Of a DNA stretch of 47,910 bases, positions 17,523 through 27,072 are shown piece after piece. The notes below the pieces were generated by a model that had not been told where the DNA came from, searched no databases, and saw nothing but the letters and a program-made list of their open reading frames with translations. Positions within the stretch are counted from its first letter, which is position 1; each line of letters starts with the position of its first letter. A program made the translations under genes and the position numbers. Location: NCBI GenBank assembly GCA_002709225.1, contig PAQH01000047.1, positions 1-47,910 on the forward strand, in the 5' to 3' direction. This stretch comes from Planctomycetaceae bacterium. GTDB lineage: Bacteria > Planctomycetota > Planctomycetia > Pirellulales > Pirellulaceae.

Positions 17523-19589
17523 TTACGACCAAAGCTCTTTGACCTGTTGACGGATGTCGAGCGCGGTGGCTGAACGTGTGGGATCGGGCGGATCGGCGTC
17601 CGCTGCGCCGCTCGCTGCGACGCAGTCGAGGTGGCGGATCGTGGCGGGTGTCAAAAAGCGGGTCAGCTGTGCCATGCCGTGACGATCGGAGCGGGGTCCG
17701 CGGGCGGCGTGGTAATAGCATTGGGGGAAGCAGATGAACAGGCGATCTTGGGCACGTGTCAAAGCGACGTAAAACAAGCGTCGTTCTTCTTCAAGTTGTT
17801 CTGTGTTGCGGGTTGCCAGATCGGCGGGAATATTTCCGTCTGCGGCGTGAATCGTGTACACATTTTTCCATTCCAGTCCTTTGGCAGAGTGCATCGTGCT
17901 GAGGATCAGGTAATCCTCATCGAGAAGTGGGTCTCCGGCATAATCTTCCGCGGTGACAGGCGGATCCAACGCCCATTCGCTGAGCATCGTCTGACGATTG
18001 GGAAACCGATCGCTAAGTCGTTCCAGTTGCTCCAAATCTCGGGCCCGGACGGCGGGCCGGTTGTGGTTTCTTTCCAGCAGCGGCTGGTAGAAGGTGCGGG
18101 CCAATGCCACCTGGGAAGCCAGATCGTGGTCCGCCAGCGAACGCAACTGTACCAGCAGATCAACCAGAGCACGCAGGAAGGGCGCCGCTTCGAGAGGGAC
18201 CGGAGCAGCGCTCCAGGCAAGATAGTCCCCTCCGTGTTCTGACAGCAGATCCAATAATTTTCGGGCTCGCGCCGGCCCGATGCCTGGCAACAGCAACAGT
18301 ACGCGATTTCCCGCCACCCAGTCGCGACAGTTTTCTGCCAGGCGGAGCAGTGCCATCAGGTCTTTGGTATGTGCTGTCTCGATGAACTTGAGTCCCCCAT
18401 ATTTGACGAATGGCACATTCCGCCGAGCCAGTTCCGCTTCGAGCACACTGCTGTGCTGGGCAGCTCGGAAGAGTACCGCCTGGTCGCGTAACTCAATTCC
18501 TGCCTCACGCTGCTGAAGAATCTCGGTGACCAGATAATCGGCCTGTTCGTCTTCGTGTTGGCAGGTGACGAGCTGTGGAATGGCGCCGCCTTGACGCGTT
18601 GTCCAAAGTTCTTTTGCATACCGTTGCGAAGACTCGGCAATCACCTGATTGGTTAATTCCAGGATGGGCATCGTACTGCGGTAGTTTTGCTCGAGACGGA
18701 GAACGCGACTCTCTGGGAAGTGCTCGGGAAAATCGAGAATATTCCGTACGGTGGCTGCCCGGAACGAGTAGATCGACTGCGCGTCGTCGCCGACTGCGGT
18801 TAGGCCTTTTCCTGCCGGAGCCAAATGGCTGAGAATACTGGCTTGGAGTTGATTGGTATCCTGGTATTCATCGACCAGGACCGCGTCAAATTGCTGCACG
18901 ATGCGCGGCCCGATTTGCGGGGCGGTGAGCATGCCTTGCCAGAAAAGTAGCAAGTCGTCGTAGTCGCAGATGTTGGCCTGAATTTTTCTGTCGACATAAG
19001 CGCGGAACAGCCGCTTGAGGTCTTCTAGATAGTCTGCACACCAAGGAAAATGCGCACTCAGGATATCCGGGAGCGGTTGTTGCGCGTTGACCGAGTGACT
19101 GTAGATTGCCAAGCAGGCAGCTTTGCGCGGGAAACGCTTGTCGGTCCGGCTTAAATCAAGCTCACTGCGGACCACGTCGAGCAGATCTTCGGCGTCGCTG
19201 CGGTCGACAATCGTGAATCCGTCGTCGATGCCAATGGCCGCGGCATGGCGGCGCAATAAACGGGTTGCCACCGCGTGAAACGTGCCACCCCACACCTGGC
19301 GACTGAGGGCACCGCCACTGAGAACCCCCTGCTGACGAGAGTCATGGAGCACGTCGTCCACGCGGCGTAACATTTCGGAGGCTGCTCGGCGAGTAAAGGT
19401 GAGCAGCAAGATCCGCGCCGGATCAACTCCGCTGTGAATCAGATGCGCCACGCGATGAACGAGCGTGCGCGTCTTGCCGGTACCCGCGCCGGCAATCAGT
19501 AACAGCGGGTCCTCGCCATGTAAAACAGCCTCCTGCTGTTGCGAATTCAAGCTTTCGAGCAGGTGGTTTGAGGCGGCCTCGGGTGACAT
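17523..19589 (-). CDS. UvrD/PcrA/Rep-type superfamily 1 DNA helicase
   Basis: This 688-residue protein has all SF1A helicase motifs in order: Q-motif region LNSQQQEAV, Walker A AGAGTGKT at 33-40, Walker B VLVDEYQDTNQ, motif III GDDAQSIYSFRAA, motif IV LEQNYRSTMPIL, motif V TMHSAKGLEWKNVY and motif VI VALTRAQDRLFI. It unwinds DNA 3' to 5' with ATP. It is slightly shorter than E. coli UvrD (720) and lacks nuclease domains. A helix-hairpin-helix-like stretch LLLPGIGPARARKLLDLL lies in the second half. ATG at 19589 gives the standard N-terminus. Neighbours do not indicate a special pathway, so general repair or replication support is the likely role. Confidence 0.93.
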   Translation of the reverse strand: MSPEAASNHLLESLNSQQQEAVLHGEDPLLLIAGAGTGKTRTLVHRVAHLIHSGVDPARILLLTFTRRAASEMLRRVDDVLHDSRQQGVLSGGALSRQVWGGTFHAVATRLLRRHAAAIGIDDGFTIVDRSDAEDLLDVVRSELDLSRTDKRFPRKAACLAIYSHSVNAQQPLPDILSAHFPWCADYLEDLKRLFRAYVDRKIQANICDYDDLLLFWQGMLTAPQIGPRIVQQFDAVLVDEYQDTNQLQASILSHLAPAGKGLTAVGDDAQSIYSFRAATVRNILDFPEHFPESRVLRLEQNYRSTMPILELTNQVIAESSQRYAKELWTTRQGGAIPQLVTCQHEDEQADYLVTEILQQREAGIELRDQAVLFRAAQHSSVLEAELARRNVPFVKYGGLKFIETAHTKDLMALLRLAENCRDWVAGNRVLLLLPGIGPARARKLLDLLSEHGGDYLAWSAAPVPLEAAPFLRALVDLLVQLRSLADHDLASQVALARTFYQPLLERNHNRPAVRARDLEQLERLSDRFPNRQTMLSEWALDPPVTAEDYAGDPLLDEDYLILSTMHSAKGLEWKNVYTIHAADGNIPADLATRNTEQLEEERRLFYVALTRAQDRLFICFPQCYYHAARGPRSDRHGMAQLTRFLTPATIRHLDCVAASGAADADPPDPTRSATALDIRQQVKELWS

Positions 19590-19756
19590 CCCTGTTTACT
19601 TTCTGGGAACAGCCGTGCGTGATCGGCGGTAGAAATCGAGGTGGCGCTGTGTCCTCACAGGATTCGTTTCTGGGTGCGTTTCGACACCCCAGTTCAAATG
19701 ATACCATGAAGCCGAGAATTGGCACCCACCTTGAACCTCTTTGCCGAGCAACTGTG

Positions 19757-20818
19757 ATGACCACCGGACGGACTGGGACTGCTGCCGACCGGCCATTACG
19801 AGTCGCTCTGGTATTTCCGTTGCTGATGGTCCTGGCTGGGGCTTTGGCAGCGCAGACCAAGGAACCCCCTCCAGGTGTCGACTATCCCCGGGTGAGTCTT
19901 TCGCTTGGATACCAGCTTGACGTCACCTGGCCCCAGCAGCGATCCGGGTATGCTTGGGAGGCAATGGCCGGGATTGCCGTTGATCCAGCTGGGTTGATCT
20001 GGACGTTGAACCGCGGTGAAATGCCAGTCCAAGTCTACAGCGCTGACGGCAAGCTGATGCGACAATGGGGCGCTGGGATGTTCCAGAGTCCGCACCAACT
20101 GAGCATCGGTCCCCGTGGTCACATTTGGATTGCGGATTCGCACGACCATGTGGTTTATCAATATGCGCCCGCTGGGACCCGGCTCCGCACGCTGGGAATC
20201 GCCGGTGAGTTCGGCGACGACCAATGGCACTTCAAGATGCCGACTGACGTGGTCGAAACGGAAGCAGGTGATGTTTTTATATCGGATGGATACCGCAACA
20301 ACCGTGTTGTGCATTACAACGGACAAGGGAAGTTTGTCAAACAGTGGGGAACACTTGGAGTTGCACCGGGCCAATTTAGTTTGCCGCATTCCATTGACGT
20401 GGACTCACAGGGCCGTCTGTATGTCGCGGATCGAAATAATGCCCGAGTGCAAGTTTTTGATCAGACCGGAAAGTTTCTCGCGCAGTGGCAAAACTTGATG
20501 GTTCCCTGGACGGTCCGGGTCACGGACCGCGATGAAGTCTATGTCTGTGGTGCCTCACCGTCTCGCTGGCGCAAGGAAGACGTCCAGCTCGGCATTCCTC
20601 CCAAAGATCAACTCGTAATGAAATTGGATACGACTGGCCGCATTCTTTCCTGGTGGCAGTTTCCATTAGGGCGGTGGGGTGCGGACAAACAGGCCCGGCC
20701 AGGCACCTTGGCCTGGGTGCACGGTATGGGGATCGACAGCAACGGTAATTTGTATTTGGGTGACATCATGGGCAAACGCGTCCAGCGATTTGATCGAGTG
20801 CCACCGTTAGGCAAGTAG
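19757..20818 (+). CDS. Exported NHL-repeat beta-propeller protein
   Basis: This 353-residue protein starts with a signal peptide (LRVALVFPLLMVLAGALAAQ) and then has NHL-type blades, seen as SPHQLSIGPRGHIWIADS, MPTDVVETEAGDVFISDG and LPHSIDVDSQGRLYVADR, plus a final MGIDSNGNLYLGD. It should form a six-bladed propeller outside the cytoplasmic membrane. Similar proteins are annotated as peptidyl-alpha-hydroxyglycine lyase-like, but catalytic residues cannot be confirmed from reading alone. ATG at 19757 is chosen because it puts the signal peptide at the N-terminus; the open frame to 19568 would overlap the divergent helicase start. The esterase gene follows by 116 bases on the same strand. Confidence 0.85.
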   Translation: MTTGRTGTAADRPLRVALVFPLLMVLAGALAAQTKEPPPGVDYPRVSLSLGYQLDVTWPQQRSGYAWEAMAGIAVDPAGLIWTLNRGEMPVQVYSADGKLMRQWGAGMFQSPHQLSIGPRGHIWIADSHDHVVYQYAPAGTRLRTLGIAGEFGDDQWHFKMPTDVVETEAGDVFISDGYRNNRVVHYNGQGKFVKQWGTLGVAPGQFSLPHSIDVDSQGRLYVADRNNARVQVFDQTGKFLAQWQNLMVPWTVRVTDRDEVYVCGASPSRWRKEDVQLGIPPKDQLVMKLDTTGRILSWWQFPLGRWGADKQARPGTLAWVHGMGIDSNGNLYLGDIMGKRVQRFDRVPPLGK

Positions 20819-20934
20819 GTTTTGAGTACGTCGGTTCGTTGACTGCGCGCAGATTGTACTGCTGGCAGAATTGAGCCGAGGTGACCATCTCACAGTGCGT
20901 GAAATGGTTACAGACCTCTCAGTTGGGGAATACC

Positions 20935-22227
20935 ATGCAGACTAAAGTCCTGTGGGCCCTGTTTTGTGGACTGCTTCTCAATAGCGCGCTGACCGCGCTG
21001 GCCCCCGCGCAGTTCAAACCGAATTACGATGAGACCAAGATTCCCAGTTACTCGTTGCCCGCTGCGTTAGTCAGCCTTGCCGGCGATCGGGTGACCACGG
21101 CCGAAGAGTGGCGGGCGTCGCGCCGCGGGGAGGTGCTCCAGTTGTTTCGACAGCACGTCTATGGGCGCAGCCCCGACCCATCCCCCCAAATGCGGTTTGA
21201 ACTGGTGTCTACCGATGACCAGGCATTAAATGGGCAAGCGGTTCGCAAGCAAGTGGACGTCTTGTTTACCGGACGCGCCGATGGGCCGCGGATGCGGATC
21301 CTCATGTATTTGCCGAAAACGGCGACAGCTGCTGTGCCGGTGTTCTTGGGGCTGAATTTCAACGGGAATCACTCGGTCCGCAACGAACCTGGTATCACCT
21401 TGTCGACATCCTGGATGCGCCCTGGTGAGGGGGTTGAAAATAACCGGGCTACTGAGCAGAGTCGCGGTTCCACGGCGAGTCGCTGGGCTGTGGAGAAGAT
21501 TCTTCAGCGGGGGTACGCTCTGGCGACGATCTACTACGGTGATATTGACCCAGACTATGACGATGGTTTCAAGAATGGCGTTCACCCCGCCTTCTATCGG
21601 AATGGGCAGACCGAACCCGCGTCAGATGAGTGGGGATCGATTGCCGCCTGGGCCTGGGGACTCAGTCGGGCGGTTGATTATTTTGAGATGGATGAGTCGA
21701 TCGATCATCAACAGGTGGCAGTACTTGGGCATTCGCGGCTGGGCAAGACTTCGCTGTGGGCTGGTGCCCAGGACGCGCGGTTCGCACTTGTCATTTCCAA
21801 CAACTCGGGTTGTGGGGGTGCGGCCTTGAGCCGCCGGCGATACGGTGAAACGGTGGCCCGAATAAATACTTCTTTCCCACATTGGTTTTGCGGCAATTTC
21901 AAGAAATTCAACGATCGTGAAGAAATGCTGCCCGTTGACCAGCACTTGTTACTGAGCCTAATTGCGCCACGCCCTGTCTACGTCGCCAGTGCGCAGGAAG
22001 ATCAGTGGGCCGATCCGCGGGGCGAGTTCTTGTCGGCCTGGCACGCCGATCTGGTGTACCGGTTGCTGGGTACTCGGGGGATTGCAGCATTACAGATGCC
22101 CCCGGTAGATCAACCGCTGAAAACTGGTGCTATCGGCTACCACCTGCGCTCGGGCGAGCACGATGTAACTGATTATGACTGGCAGCAGTATCTCGATTTT
22201 GCTGATTTACACTTTGACCGCCGCTAA
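20935..22227 (+). CDS. Exported CE15-like glucuronoyl esterase / acetylxylan esterase-type hydrolase
   Basis: This 430-residue alpha/beta hydrolase has a signal peptide ([20 protein letters not shown]). The nucleophile Ser is in [13 protein letters not shown], the form found in bacterial carbohydrate esterase family 15. [19 protein letters not shown] and the late [12 protein letters not shown] segment supply the acidic and His positions typical of the family. CE15 enzymes split ester bonds between glucuronic acid of xylan and lignin alcohols. GGGGAA lies just before the ATG at 20935, which supports this start over the open frame from 20881. It points to plant or algal polysaccharide breakdown, a common planctomycete lifestyle. 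Exact substrate is inferred from family only. Confidence 0.85.
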   Translation: MQTKVLWALFCGLLLNSALTALAPAQFKPNYDETKIPSYSLPAALVSLAGDRVTTAEEWRASRRGEVLQLFRQHVYGRSPDPSPQMRFELVSTDDQALNGQAVRKQVDVLFTGRADGPRMRILMYLPKTATAAVPVFLGLNFNGNHSVRNEPGITLSTSWMRPGEGVENNRATEQSRGSTASRWAVEKILQRGYALATIYYGDIDPDYDDGFKNGVHPAFYRNGQTEPASDEWGSIAAWAWGLSRAVDYFEMDESIDHQQVAVLGHSRLGKTSLWAGAQDARFALVISNNSGCGGAALSRRRYGETVARINTSFPHWFCGNFKKFNDREEMLPVDQHLLLSLIAPRPVYVASAQEDQWADPRGEFLSAWHADLVYRLLGTRGIAALQMPPVDQPLKTGAIGYHLRSGEHDVTDYDWQQYLDFADLHFDRR

Positions 22228-22259
22228 TCAGTACCCCGTTGTAATTGAAATGCGGATGA

Positions 22260-22757
22260 TCAGTGGGTGGTGCTACTGTCAGGCTGTAACGCCATGCAGT
22301 AATGGACTTGTCGGGCGACTTCTTCAAAACCCAGTTCAGGATAGAGTGTCCGACCAATTTCGTTTTGCTGGAGTGTCTCGATCCGCGCGAGTGCTAGCCC
22401 GGCGGTGCGGAACGCCGCCAATGCGTGGTTGATTAATTGGCGGCCAATCCCCTGTCCGCGCCAGCGTTGGTCAACAGCCAGATTGGGAATGTGCCCAATA
22501 CTCGCTTGGCGATCGCACCAGGTCGTGATATAGCCGACGATCTGGCCTGACTGTTCAGCAACGTAAATGCCAGCTGGGTCGCGAGCCGCGTCTTCGTCTA
22601 AGTGCCGCGCCTTGCGCCACTGCCAGTTGTGGTTGCCAATGGGGCCAAACCGATCTTCGATGTTACGATCGATGGAAACGCCATCAAACGCTGCGACGGT
22701 GATTTCTTTAATACGTGCCAGTTCTTCCGGTTGAAACGGACGGATGACGGTGTTCAT
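22260..22757 (-). CDS. GNAT-family N-acetyltransferase
   Basis: This 165-residue protein is a single GNAT domain: IRPFQPEELARIKEI at the start, QIVGYITTW as the central strand, and the acetyl-CoA loop DQRWRGQGIGRQLINHAL, followed by LARIETLQQNEIGRTLYPELGFEEVARQVHY, here given only to mark the C-terminal GNAT pattern. Substrate unknown. ATG at 22757 is chosen; a GTG at 22769 is a real alternative because GGAGGA lies three bases before it, and would add four residues. It is convergent with the esterase gene across 32 bases and is 281 bases downstream of the TolC-family gene. Confidence 0.88.
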   Translation of the reverse strand: MNTVIRPFQPEELARIKEITVAAFDGVSIDRNIEDRFGPIGNHNWQWRKARHLDEDAARDPAGIYVAEQSGQIVGYITTWCDRQASIGHIPNLAVDQRWRGQGIGRQLINHALAAFRTAGLALARIETLQQNEIGRTLYPELGFEEVARQVHYCMALQPDSSTTH

Positions 22758-22944
22758 GAAGTCGTCCACTGTTCCTCCGCGCGATGCCACGAACGCCCGA
22801 TTAGGCTTGGTTTCTTGGCTGCGGCGCTCGTGTTCTGGTGTGTTGCTTGGCAGTGGGGGTCGTTTGGCGCTGATCACCCGTTGGTATGATTGCCCCCGCT
22901 AAGGCGACCAGGATTTTGCGCTACCTGAACCGAAGTGACGTTGC

Positions 22945-22980
22945 CGCGAAAGGTCGCCGGCAAAGAAGCCGCCTTTCGCG
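22945..22980. repeat. Strong inverted repeat between tolC-like and GNAT genes
   Basis: CGCGAAAGG at 22945-22953 pairs perfectly with CCTTTCGCG at 22972-22980. Inside, CGGC and GCCG pair across the loop AAAGAA, so the whole forms a long hairpin with a four-base bulge. It lies 59 bases past the stop of the TolC-family gene on the minus strand. No T run follows on either strand. It may end or stabilise the TolC-family transcript. Confidence 0.6.
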
Positions 22981-23038
22981 ATTGGACAACAGCGTGACGT
23001 TTGAGAGATGCTCGGCAAACGGGCATGGCGCCACCGGG

Positions 23039-25318
23039 TTAGGGCTGGTTGGCGGTTTGAATCTGTCCTGCGGAAATGACGGCGGAGTCGCTCGCGGCAC
23101 CCCAGTCATAGCTTCCCGTACGCGGTGTTTGGGGTTTGGCAGTCGCATCTTCCAGTGCTACGGTGCGTACGGAGTTGGAGGATGTTGCGGTGGCTTTCGC
23201 GCTGGCGGCAGGCGCGGGCGCGTCTGTTGCGGGGATTTCCTGCTCCACGTCCGGTACGGGAAGAGATGGGAGGGAGGGGGCTGCGTCCGGAAGCAGTTCA
23301 TCGGAGTCGGACAAGCGATGATGACCAGTCGCTTGGCTGACGTTGTCCGGCCGTGTCCACCCATAATCCAGATGGCGGCTGGCGTTACGTTTGCGCGCTT
23401 GTGCCATTGCGTCCCAATAGGCCTTTTCTGGCCAGGGGCCTTCTGCCAGTTGAACGCCGTTGTATTCGAGTAGCGATCCTTTGGTGAAATGCAGGTTCGC
23501 GATCGACTTGTTGTAGGCACATACAATTCGGTAATACTCGTCGTACGCTGCGGCGCGCTCATTAATGGCATTCAGTAACTGGTTGATCAAGACGCGGGTA
23601 TCTCGCCCCGTTGCCCCACCCTGGGACCAGATGGTCGAGATGACGTCGGTCCATTCGTCGGCGGCCTGCAAGCGGTTGAGATTGGAGTTGGCTTGGACAT
23701 AGTTGCCATCCAGTGTGCGCAGTGCGGAACTGAGCAGGTGGGTGGTGTTCAGCTCCATGTCTTCCAAGACTGCTTTGGAGCGCGCCACCTGTAATTGAGC
23801 GTTGCGAACCGCAGCCAGTTCCCGGCGGAATCCGACAGGCATGCCAAAGCTGAAAAAGACGTCGAATTCCTGATAATTACCCTCGGTCAATTCGTCAAAC
23901 GCGGTCGATCCGGCGCTGGGGAAATTCAATCCATTTCGATCGGCGTTGATCAACTCGTCTCCCATACCCAGCCAGCGGTAAGTGGCTCCCACGTCCAGAA
24001 TGGGAAGCAGACGATTTCTGGCGGCGATTAATTCCAGTTCTCGTTGTTTGACTTGCCATTTCTGTTGACGTACTTCTGCCCGCTGAACCAGTGCTTCTAG
24101 ATTCGTTGATGTCCATTCGAATTCCAGTTTGGCGGTGGCCGGTTCATCGATTGGACGGATCAAGCGGCCGTCAGATGGGGCGATTCCCATCAGCCAGCGC
24201 AATCGGCTTTCTATTTCGAAGACGTTGATTTGGGCTGCTTCGACGCGCACTCGGAACGAAAAATACTGAGCCCTGGCTTGTGCTTCGGCATCCGCCGGGT
24301 CAACTTGGCCTTCACGGCGGGCTTGGATTTTTTGCCAGGCCCACTGGGCGGCATCGCGTCCCTGTTTGGCGGCTTCCAGTGAACGGTAGGCGTAGTGCAA
24401 GTCCCAGTAGGTGTTTTCGACATCCAGCAACTCGTTGCGAACCGCGATTTCAAATGCCGTCAGCGAGATATCCTCGTTGATCCGTGCCAACACGACGGGG
24501 ATGCGATTGATCTGAGTGCCGCGTCCCTGTAACAGATGGTGCTCAGCCTTGACTTCCAGGAATTGGAGCCAATTACTGGGAACTGCCTGAAATGACCCTC
24601 GACGATTACTACGGCTGTAGACCGAGACGCTGCTAGCGGAGAAGCTTGCTCCGGTCGCGGTCTTCTTGGCCAGATCCATCCGCAGGCCCCCGTCGTTGGC
24701 TTCAGTGACGACGGGAAAACCGGTGAATTGTCCAGTTGTATTGACGGGACGGTCGGTCCTCCCCAGGATGGTGCCACTCGCCGATCCGCCTGACGAACCC
24801 AGCACAGAAAGTTGCGCGTCGTACGCCGCCAGTGCGGATTCGGTGCCACCTGCGGATGCCGCAGTAATACGGTTTGGCTGGTCGCCCGAAATGGTCAAAC
24901 CGGGGCCCGGCCGCGCGGTGGCCAGGCTGCTTCCGGCGGTCGCGGTAATGGCCGGATCGTAAACGGTCGAATTCCCAGATCGTTGTACCAGTCCGTCGGC
25001 AAATCCGATGGGAGTCACACTACCCAGATTGCGGATTACCTTGCTATTGTGCAAGGTGACTTGGATGACTTCCTCCAGTGCGATATCCCAGAAATTCTCG
25101 AACTTGGGATCGCTGACTGTCAGTGGCGGATGGCTCTCGCTCGCATCTGCCAGGCTGGCTGCCTGGACATCCGGGTAGTCAATTTTGAGCTGTTCTTCCA
25201 GGAGCCCAGAGAAATCTCCCTGGTCGTGAAGGTAGCGAGGCTGTAGTGGACGGCACCCCGCTGTCAGCGAGAATACGATAAGAGAGAGCGCCAAGTAGGA
25301 CGTGCAAATGCGGCGCAT
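23039..25318 (-). CDS. TolC-family outer-membrane efflux lipoprotein
   Basis: This 759-residue protein begins with a lipoprotein signal (MRRICTSYLALSLIVFSLTAGC), with the lipobox Cys at residue 22. The core (about 110-650) has the two repeated outer-membrane-factor units of TolC-like proteins, with helical segments such as VENTYWDLHYAYRSLEAAK and ELAAVRNAQLQVARSKAVLED. About 90-130 residues in the N-terminal part are rich in Gly, Ser and Thr and are longer than in TolC, and the last 120 residues are a Pro/Ala/Ser-rich tail. No membrane-fusion or RND gene is adjacent, so the pump partner lies elsewhere. The start at 25318 fits the signal peptide; the open frame runs to 25438. Confidence 0.88.
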   Translation of the reverse strand: MRRICTSYLALSLIVFSLTAGCRPLQPRYLHDQGDFSGLLEEQLKIDYPDVQAASLADASESHPPLTVSDPKFENFWDIALEEVIQVTLHNSKVIRNLGSVTPIGFADGLVQRSGNSTVYDPAITATAGSSLATARPGPGLTISGDQPNRITAASAGGTESALAAYDAQLSVLGSSGGSASGTILGRTDRPVNTTGQFTGFPVVTEANDGGLRMDLAKKTATGASFSASSVSVYSRSNRRGSFQAVPSNWLQFLEVKAEHHLLQGRGTQINRIPVVLARINEDISLTAFEIAVRNELLDVENTYWDLHYAYRSLEAAKQGRDAAQWAWQKIQARREGQVDPADAEAQARAQYFSFRVRVEAAQINVFEIESRLRWLMGIAPSDGRLIRPIDEPATAKLEFEWTSTNLEALVQRAEVRQQKWQVKQRELELIAARNRLLPILDVGATYRWLGMGDELINADRNGLNFPSAGSTAFDELTEGNYQEFDVFFSFGMPVGFRRELAAVRNAQLQVARSKAVLEDMELNTTHLLSSALRTLDGNYVQANSNLNRLQAADEWTDVISTIWSQGGATGRDTRVLINQLLNAINERAAAYDEYYRIVCAYNKSIANLHFTKGSLLEYNGVQLAEGPWPEKAYWDAMAQARKRNASRHLDYGWTRPDNVSQATGHHRLSDSDELLPDAAPSLPSLPVPDVEQEIPATDAPAPAASAKATATSSNSVRTVALEDATAKPQTPRTGSYDWGAASDSAVISAGQIQTANQP

Positions 25319-25635
25319 CGTGGCATGATTTCCTGGGAGAGTGGACGCGCGCTCGATCCGCGTCGCTTCGCGGATTTGCGGTATCCCCCCCTGGACAACC
25401 ACATTCACTGGCAACGGTGCCCAAGGCGCGAACCTCAAGCGACGTAACCGGTAAGCCCACTATCGACGTTCTACGCAGAAAACTTTCAAGGATCCGCCCA
25501 AAGGCAGAGAACTTTTCAGTTTTCCTGCATGAGGAGGCTATTTGGCAGGGAACTCCGGAGCAGTAAACGCAAGCCGAGTGGGCGGCTACCGATTGGCAGT
25601 ACGATGCGCGATTTGCCGACATTCGGGATCGGCTG
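25319..25635 (-). other. Upstream region of the TolC-family gene
   Basis: These 317 bases lie between two minus-strand genes and should hold the TolC-family promoter. A TTGAAA hexamer (minus strand) is followed at 19 bases by GATAGT, a weak and over-spaced pair. An imperfect inverted repeat, GCAGAAAACT at 25475-25484 and AGTTTTCCTGC at 25518-25528, differs by one bulged base and could be a hairpin. Nothing else is evident. Confidence 0.3.
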
Positions 25636-26022
25636 CTAGCAATCAGGAACTGGCGAAGTTGCGGGGCGACCGGCGGTGACCGCGGCCCGCCGCGTTGGAT
25701 AATGCGCCAGGTGGTGCTGCCGGTCGTTGGCTGGCAAACTGGCATCGCCGACACCACTGATCCGCAGCAAGCCTCCCGAGGTTTCCAGGAGGCAGCGGAG
25801 TGACTCCAGTTCCGCAACCAGCTCTTCGGTGAGGTTTTCCACTTGATCAAGTTCCACCAGCAGGCGTCGCAGCAGTTCCGCGCGCCGTAGCTGGTCGAGT
25901 GAGTCGGCCAGACCGGCGTAACCACCGGATTGACTATCTGGTGTGGCGGAGAGTCGTACGAAAAGCCAGTCGGGCCCCCGGCTACATTCCACAGACCACT
26001 GCCCCGCCAGCGTTTGCGTCAT
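25636..26022 (-). CDS. Small STAS-like (anti-sigma antagonist type) protein
   Basis: This 128-residue protein opens with a strand pattern (WSVECSRGPDWLFVRL), then a helix, then RLLVELDQVENLTEELVAELESL, and GGLLRISGVGDASL. That order (LVLELD, followed by a helix and GGxLRLxGL) is what I expect of the small STAS-domain proteins that are abundant in planctomycetes. It lacks an obvious phosphorylatable Ser in the usual Dxx(S/T) loop, so partner-switching control is not assured. The last 25 residues are irregular and Pro-rich. It is divergent from the universal stress protein gene, sharing a 177-base promoter region. Confidence 0.7.
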   Translation of the reverse strand: MTQTLAGQWSVECSRGPDWLFVRLSATPDSQSGGYAGLADSLDQLRRAELLRRLLVELDQVENLTEELVAELESLRCLLETSGGLLRISGVGDASLPANDRQHHLAHYPTRRAAVTAGRPATSPVPDC

Positions 26023-26065
26023 CGCGATCAGGCCCTTTCAGATGTTACCTTTGTCCAGACCGTCT

Positions 26066-26093
26066 ATCCTAGAGATTAGCTCGCATGCGGCAA
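26066..26093 (-). promoter_or_regulatory. Possible promoter of the STAS-like gene
   Basis: On the minus strand TTGCCG (26088-26093) and TAGGAT (26066-26071) are separated by 16 bases. The predicted start of transcription is near 26059, giving about 37 bases of leader. Spacing is one base short of ideal and the -10 box matches four of six positions. Confidence 0.3.
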
Positions 26094-26149
26094 GACAGAT
26101 TTGCTGTGAGGCGTTTTCCTGACGGAACTCCCGCGGCGGGCGATGTACG

Positions 26150-26178
26150 TTGCCGGATATTCCTCGTACTGATATCCT
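26150..26178 (+). promoter_or_regulatory. Promoter of the stress protein-antiporter unit
   Basis: TTGCCG at 26150-26155 and TATCCT at 26173-26178 are separated by exactly 17 bases. Transcription would begin near 26185, leaving a leader of about 15 bases that still contains the AGGAG ribosome site at 26190-26194, five bases before the ATG. The same TTGCCG -35 form recurs at other promoters in this window. Confidence 0.45.
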
Positions 26179-26199
26179 GGCAATCTACCAGGAGCCAAG

Positions 26200-27048
26200 A
26201 TGACGAATCTCGACCAATTCGAAAGCACTTTCAAATCGGCTGATAAAGCTCGATTCTCCTATGAATCGGTCTCGTTGCAGAAACTGCTTGTGGTCACCGA
26301 TGGGGACCAGGAAACGGCCAGCAGATTCTGTAGCAATGTCGAGCAAATGTTAGTCGGGGCTACCGGCATTGAGAGTTTGCAGTTGTCGGTGGTGTTGGGT
26401 GACGATTTCAACAAGATTTCAACGCTGCTGCAGCTGATCGATGAGCGGCAACCTGATCTGGTTTGCACATATCGCAATCTGCATGTGGAAGCCGCGGACT
26501 ACCCGTATAGTCTGGGCGGTTACCTGGATGTCTTAACGCAGGTTTCGACAACCCCCGTATTGGTGATGCCACATCCACGCTTTGATGCCTGCCCGACTTC
26601 GACGCAATCGGTCATGGCCATCACCGATCACCTCACCGGAGATGATCATCTCGTGAGCTTTGCCACGGCGTTGACCACTGCGGGTGGCACGCTCTCGTTG
26701 ACGCATGTTGAGGATTTGGCGACGTTCGAACGGTACATAGAAACAATCGGGAAAGTTCCAGAAATCGATACGAGCTCGGCACAGCAGTTCTTGCTGGAGC
26801 AATTGCTTCGGGAACCGCGTGACTACATGGAATCTTGCGCCGAGGTACTGGGAAGTCAGGGACTTCCGTTTGAAGTAAAAAGCCATGTTTCGGTGGGGCA
26901 CCACCTGGCCGACTACCGGAGACTCGTTGAAGAACATGACGTTGATCTACTTGTTTTGAACACCAAGGACGAAGACCAGCTGGCAATTCACGGGTTGGCC
27001 TATCCACTTACGATTGAATTGCGCAGGACACCGATGTTACTGCTGTAA
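26200..27048 (+). CDS. Universal stress protein with two UspA-like halves
   Basis: This 282-residue protein has two UspA-like units. The first (about residues 27-130) includes KLLVVTDGDQETA and TTPVLVMPHPRFD; the second (about 137-282) includes SVMAITDHLTGDDH, DVDLLVLNTKDEDQLAIHG and TPMLLL. The ATP-binding GxxG-9-GS pattern of UspA is not clear: the second unit has DEDQLAIHGLAYPLTIELRR in its place, so ATP binding is doubtful. The ATG at 26200 has a good AGGAG five bases upstream. The antiporter gene starts 24 bases after the stop, so the two are likely one operon and this protein may regulate or sense for the transporter; that link is inferred from adjacency. Confidence 0.87.
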   Translation: MTNLDQFESTFKSADKARFSYESVSLQKLLVVTDGDQETASRFCSNVEQMLVGATGIESLQLSVVLGDDFNKISTLLQLIDERQPDLVCTYRNLHVEAADYPYSLGGYLDVLTQVSTTPVLVMPHPRFDACPTSTQSVMAITDHLTGDDHLVSFATALTTAGGTLSLTHVEDLATFERYIETIGKVPEIDTSSAQQFLLEQLLREPRDYMESCAEVLGSQGLPFEVKSHVSVGHHLADYRRLVEEHDVDLLVLNTKDEDQLAIHGLAYPLTIELRRTPMLLL

Positions 27049-27072
27049 TCACGGGCGTCATGGTCTGTACAG

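Noticed and set aside
22886..23473. 195-codon plus-strand open frame opposite the TolC-family tail
   Set aside because: It mostly mirrors the Pro/Ala-rich tail of a clear minus-strand gene and has no family features.
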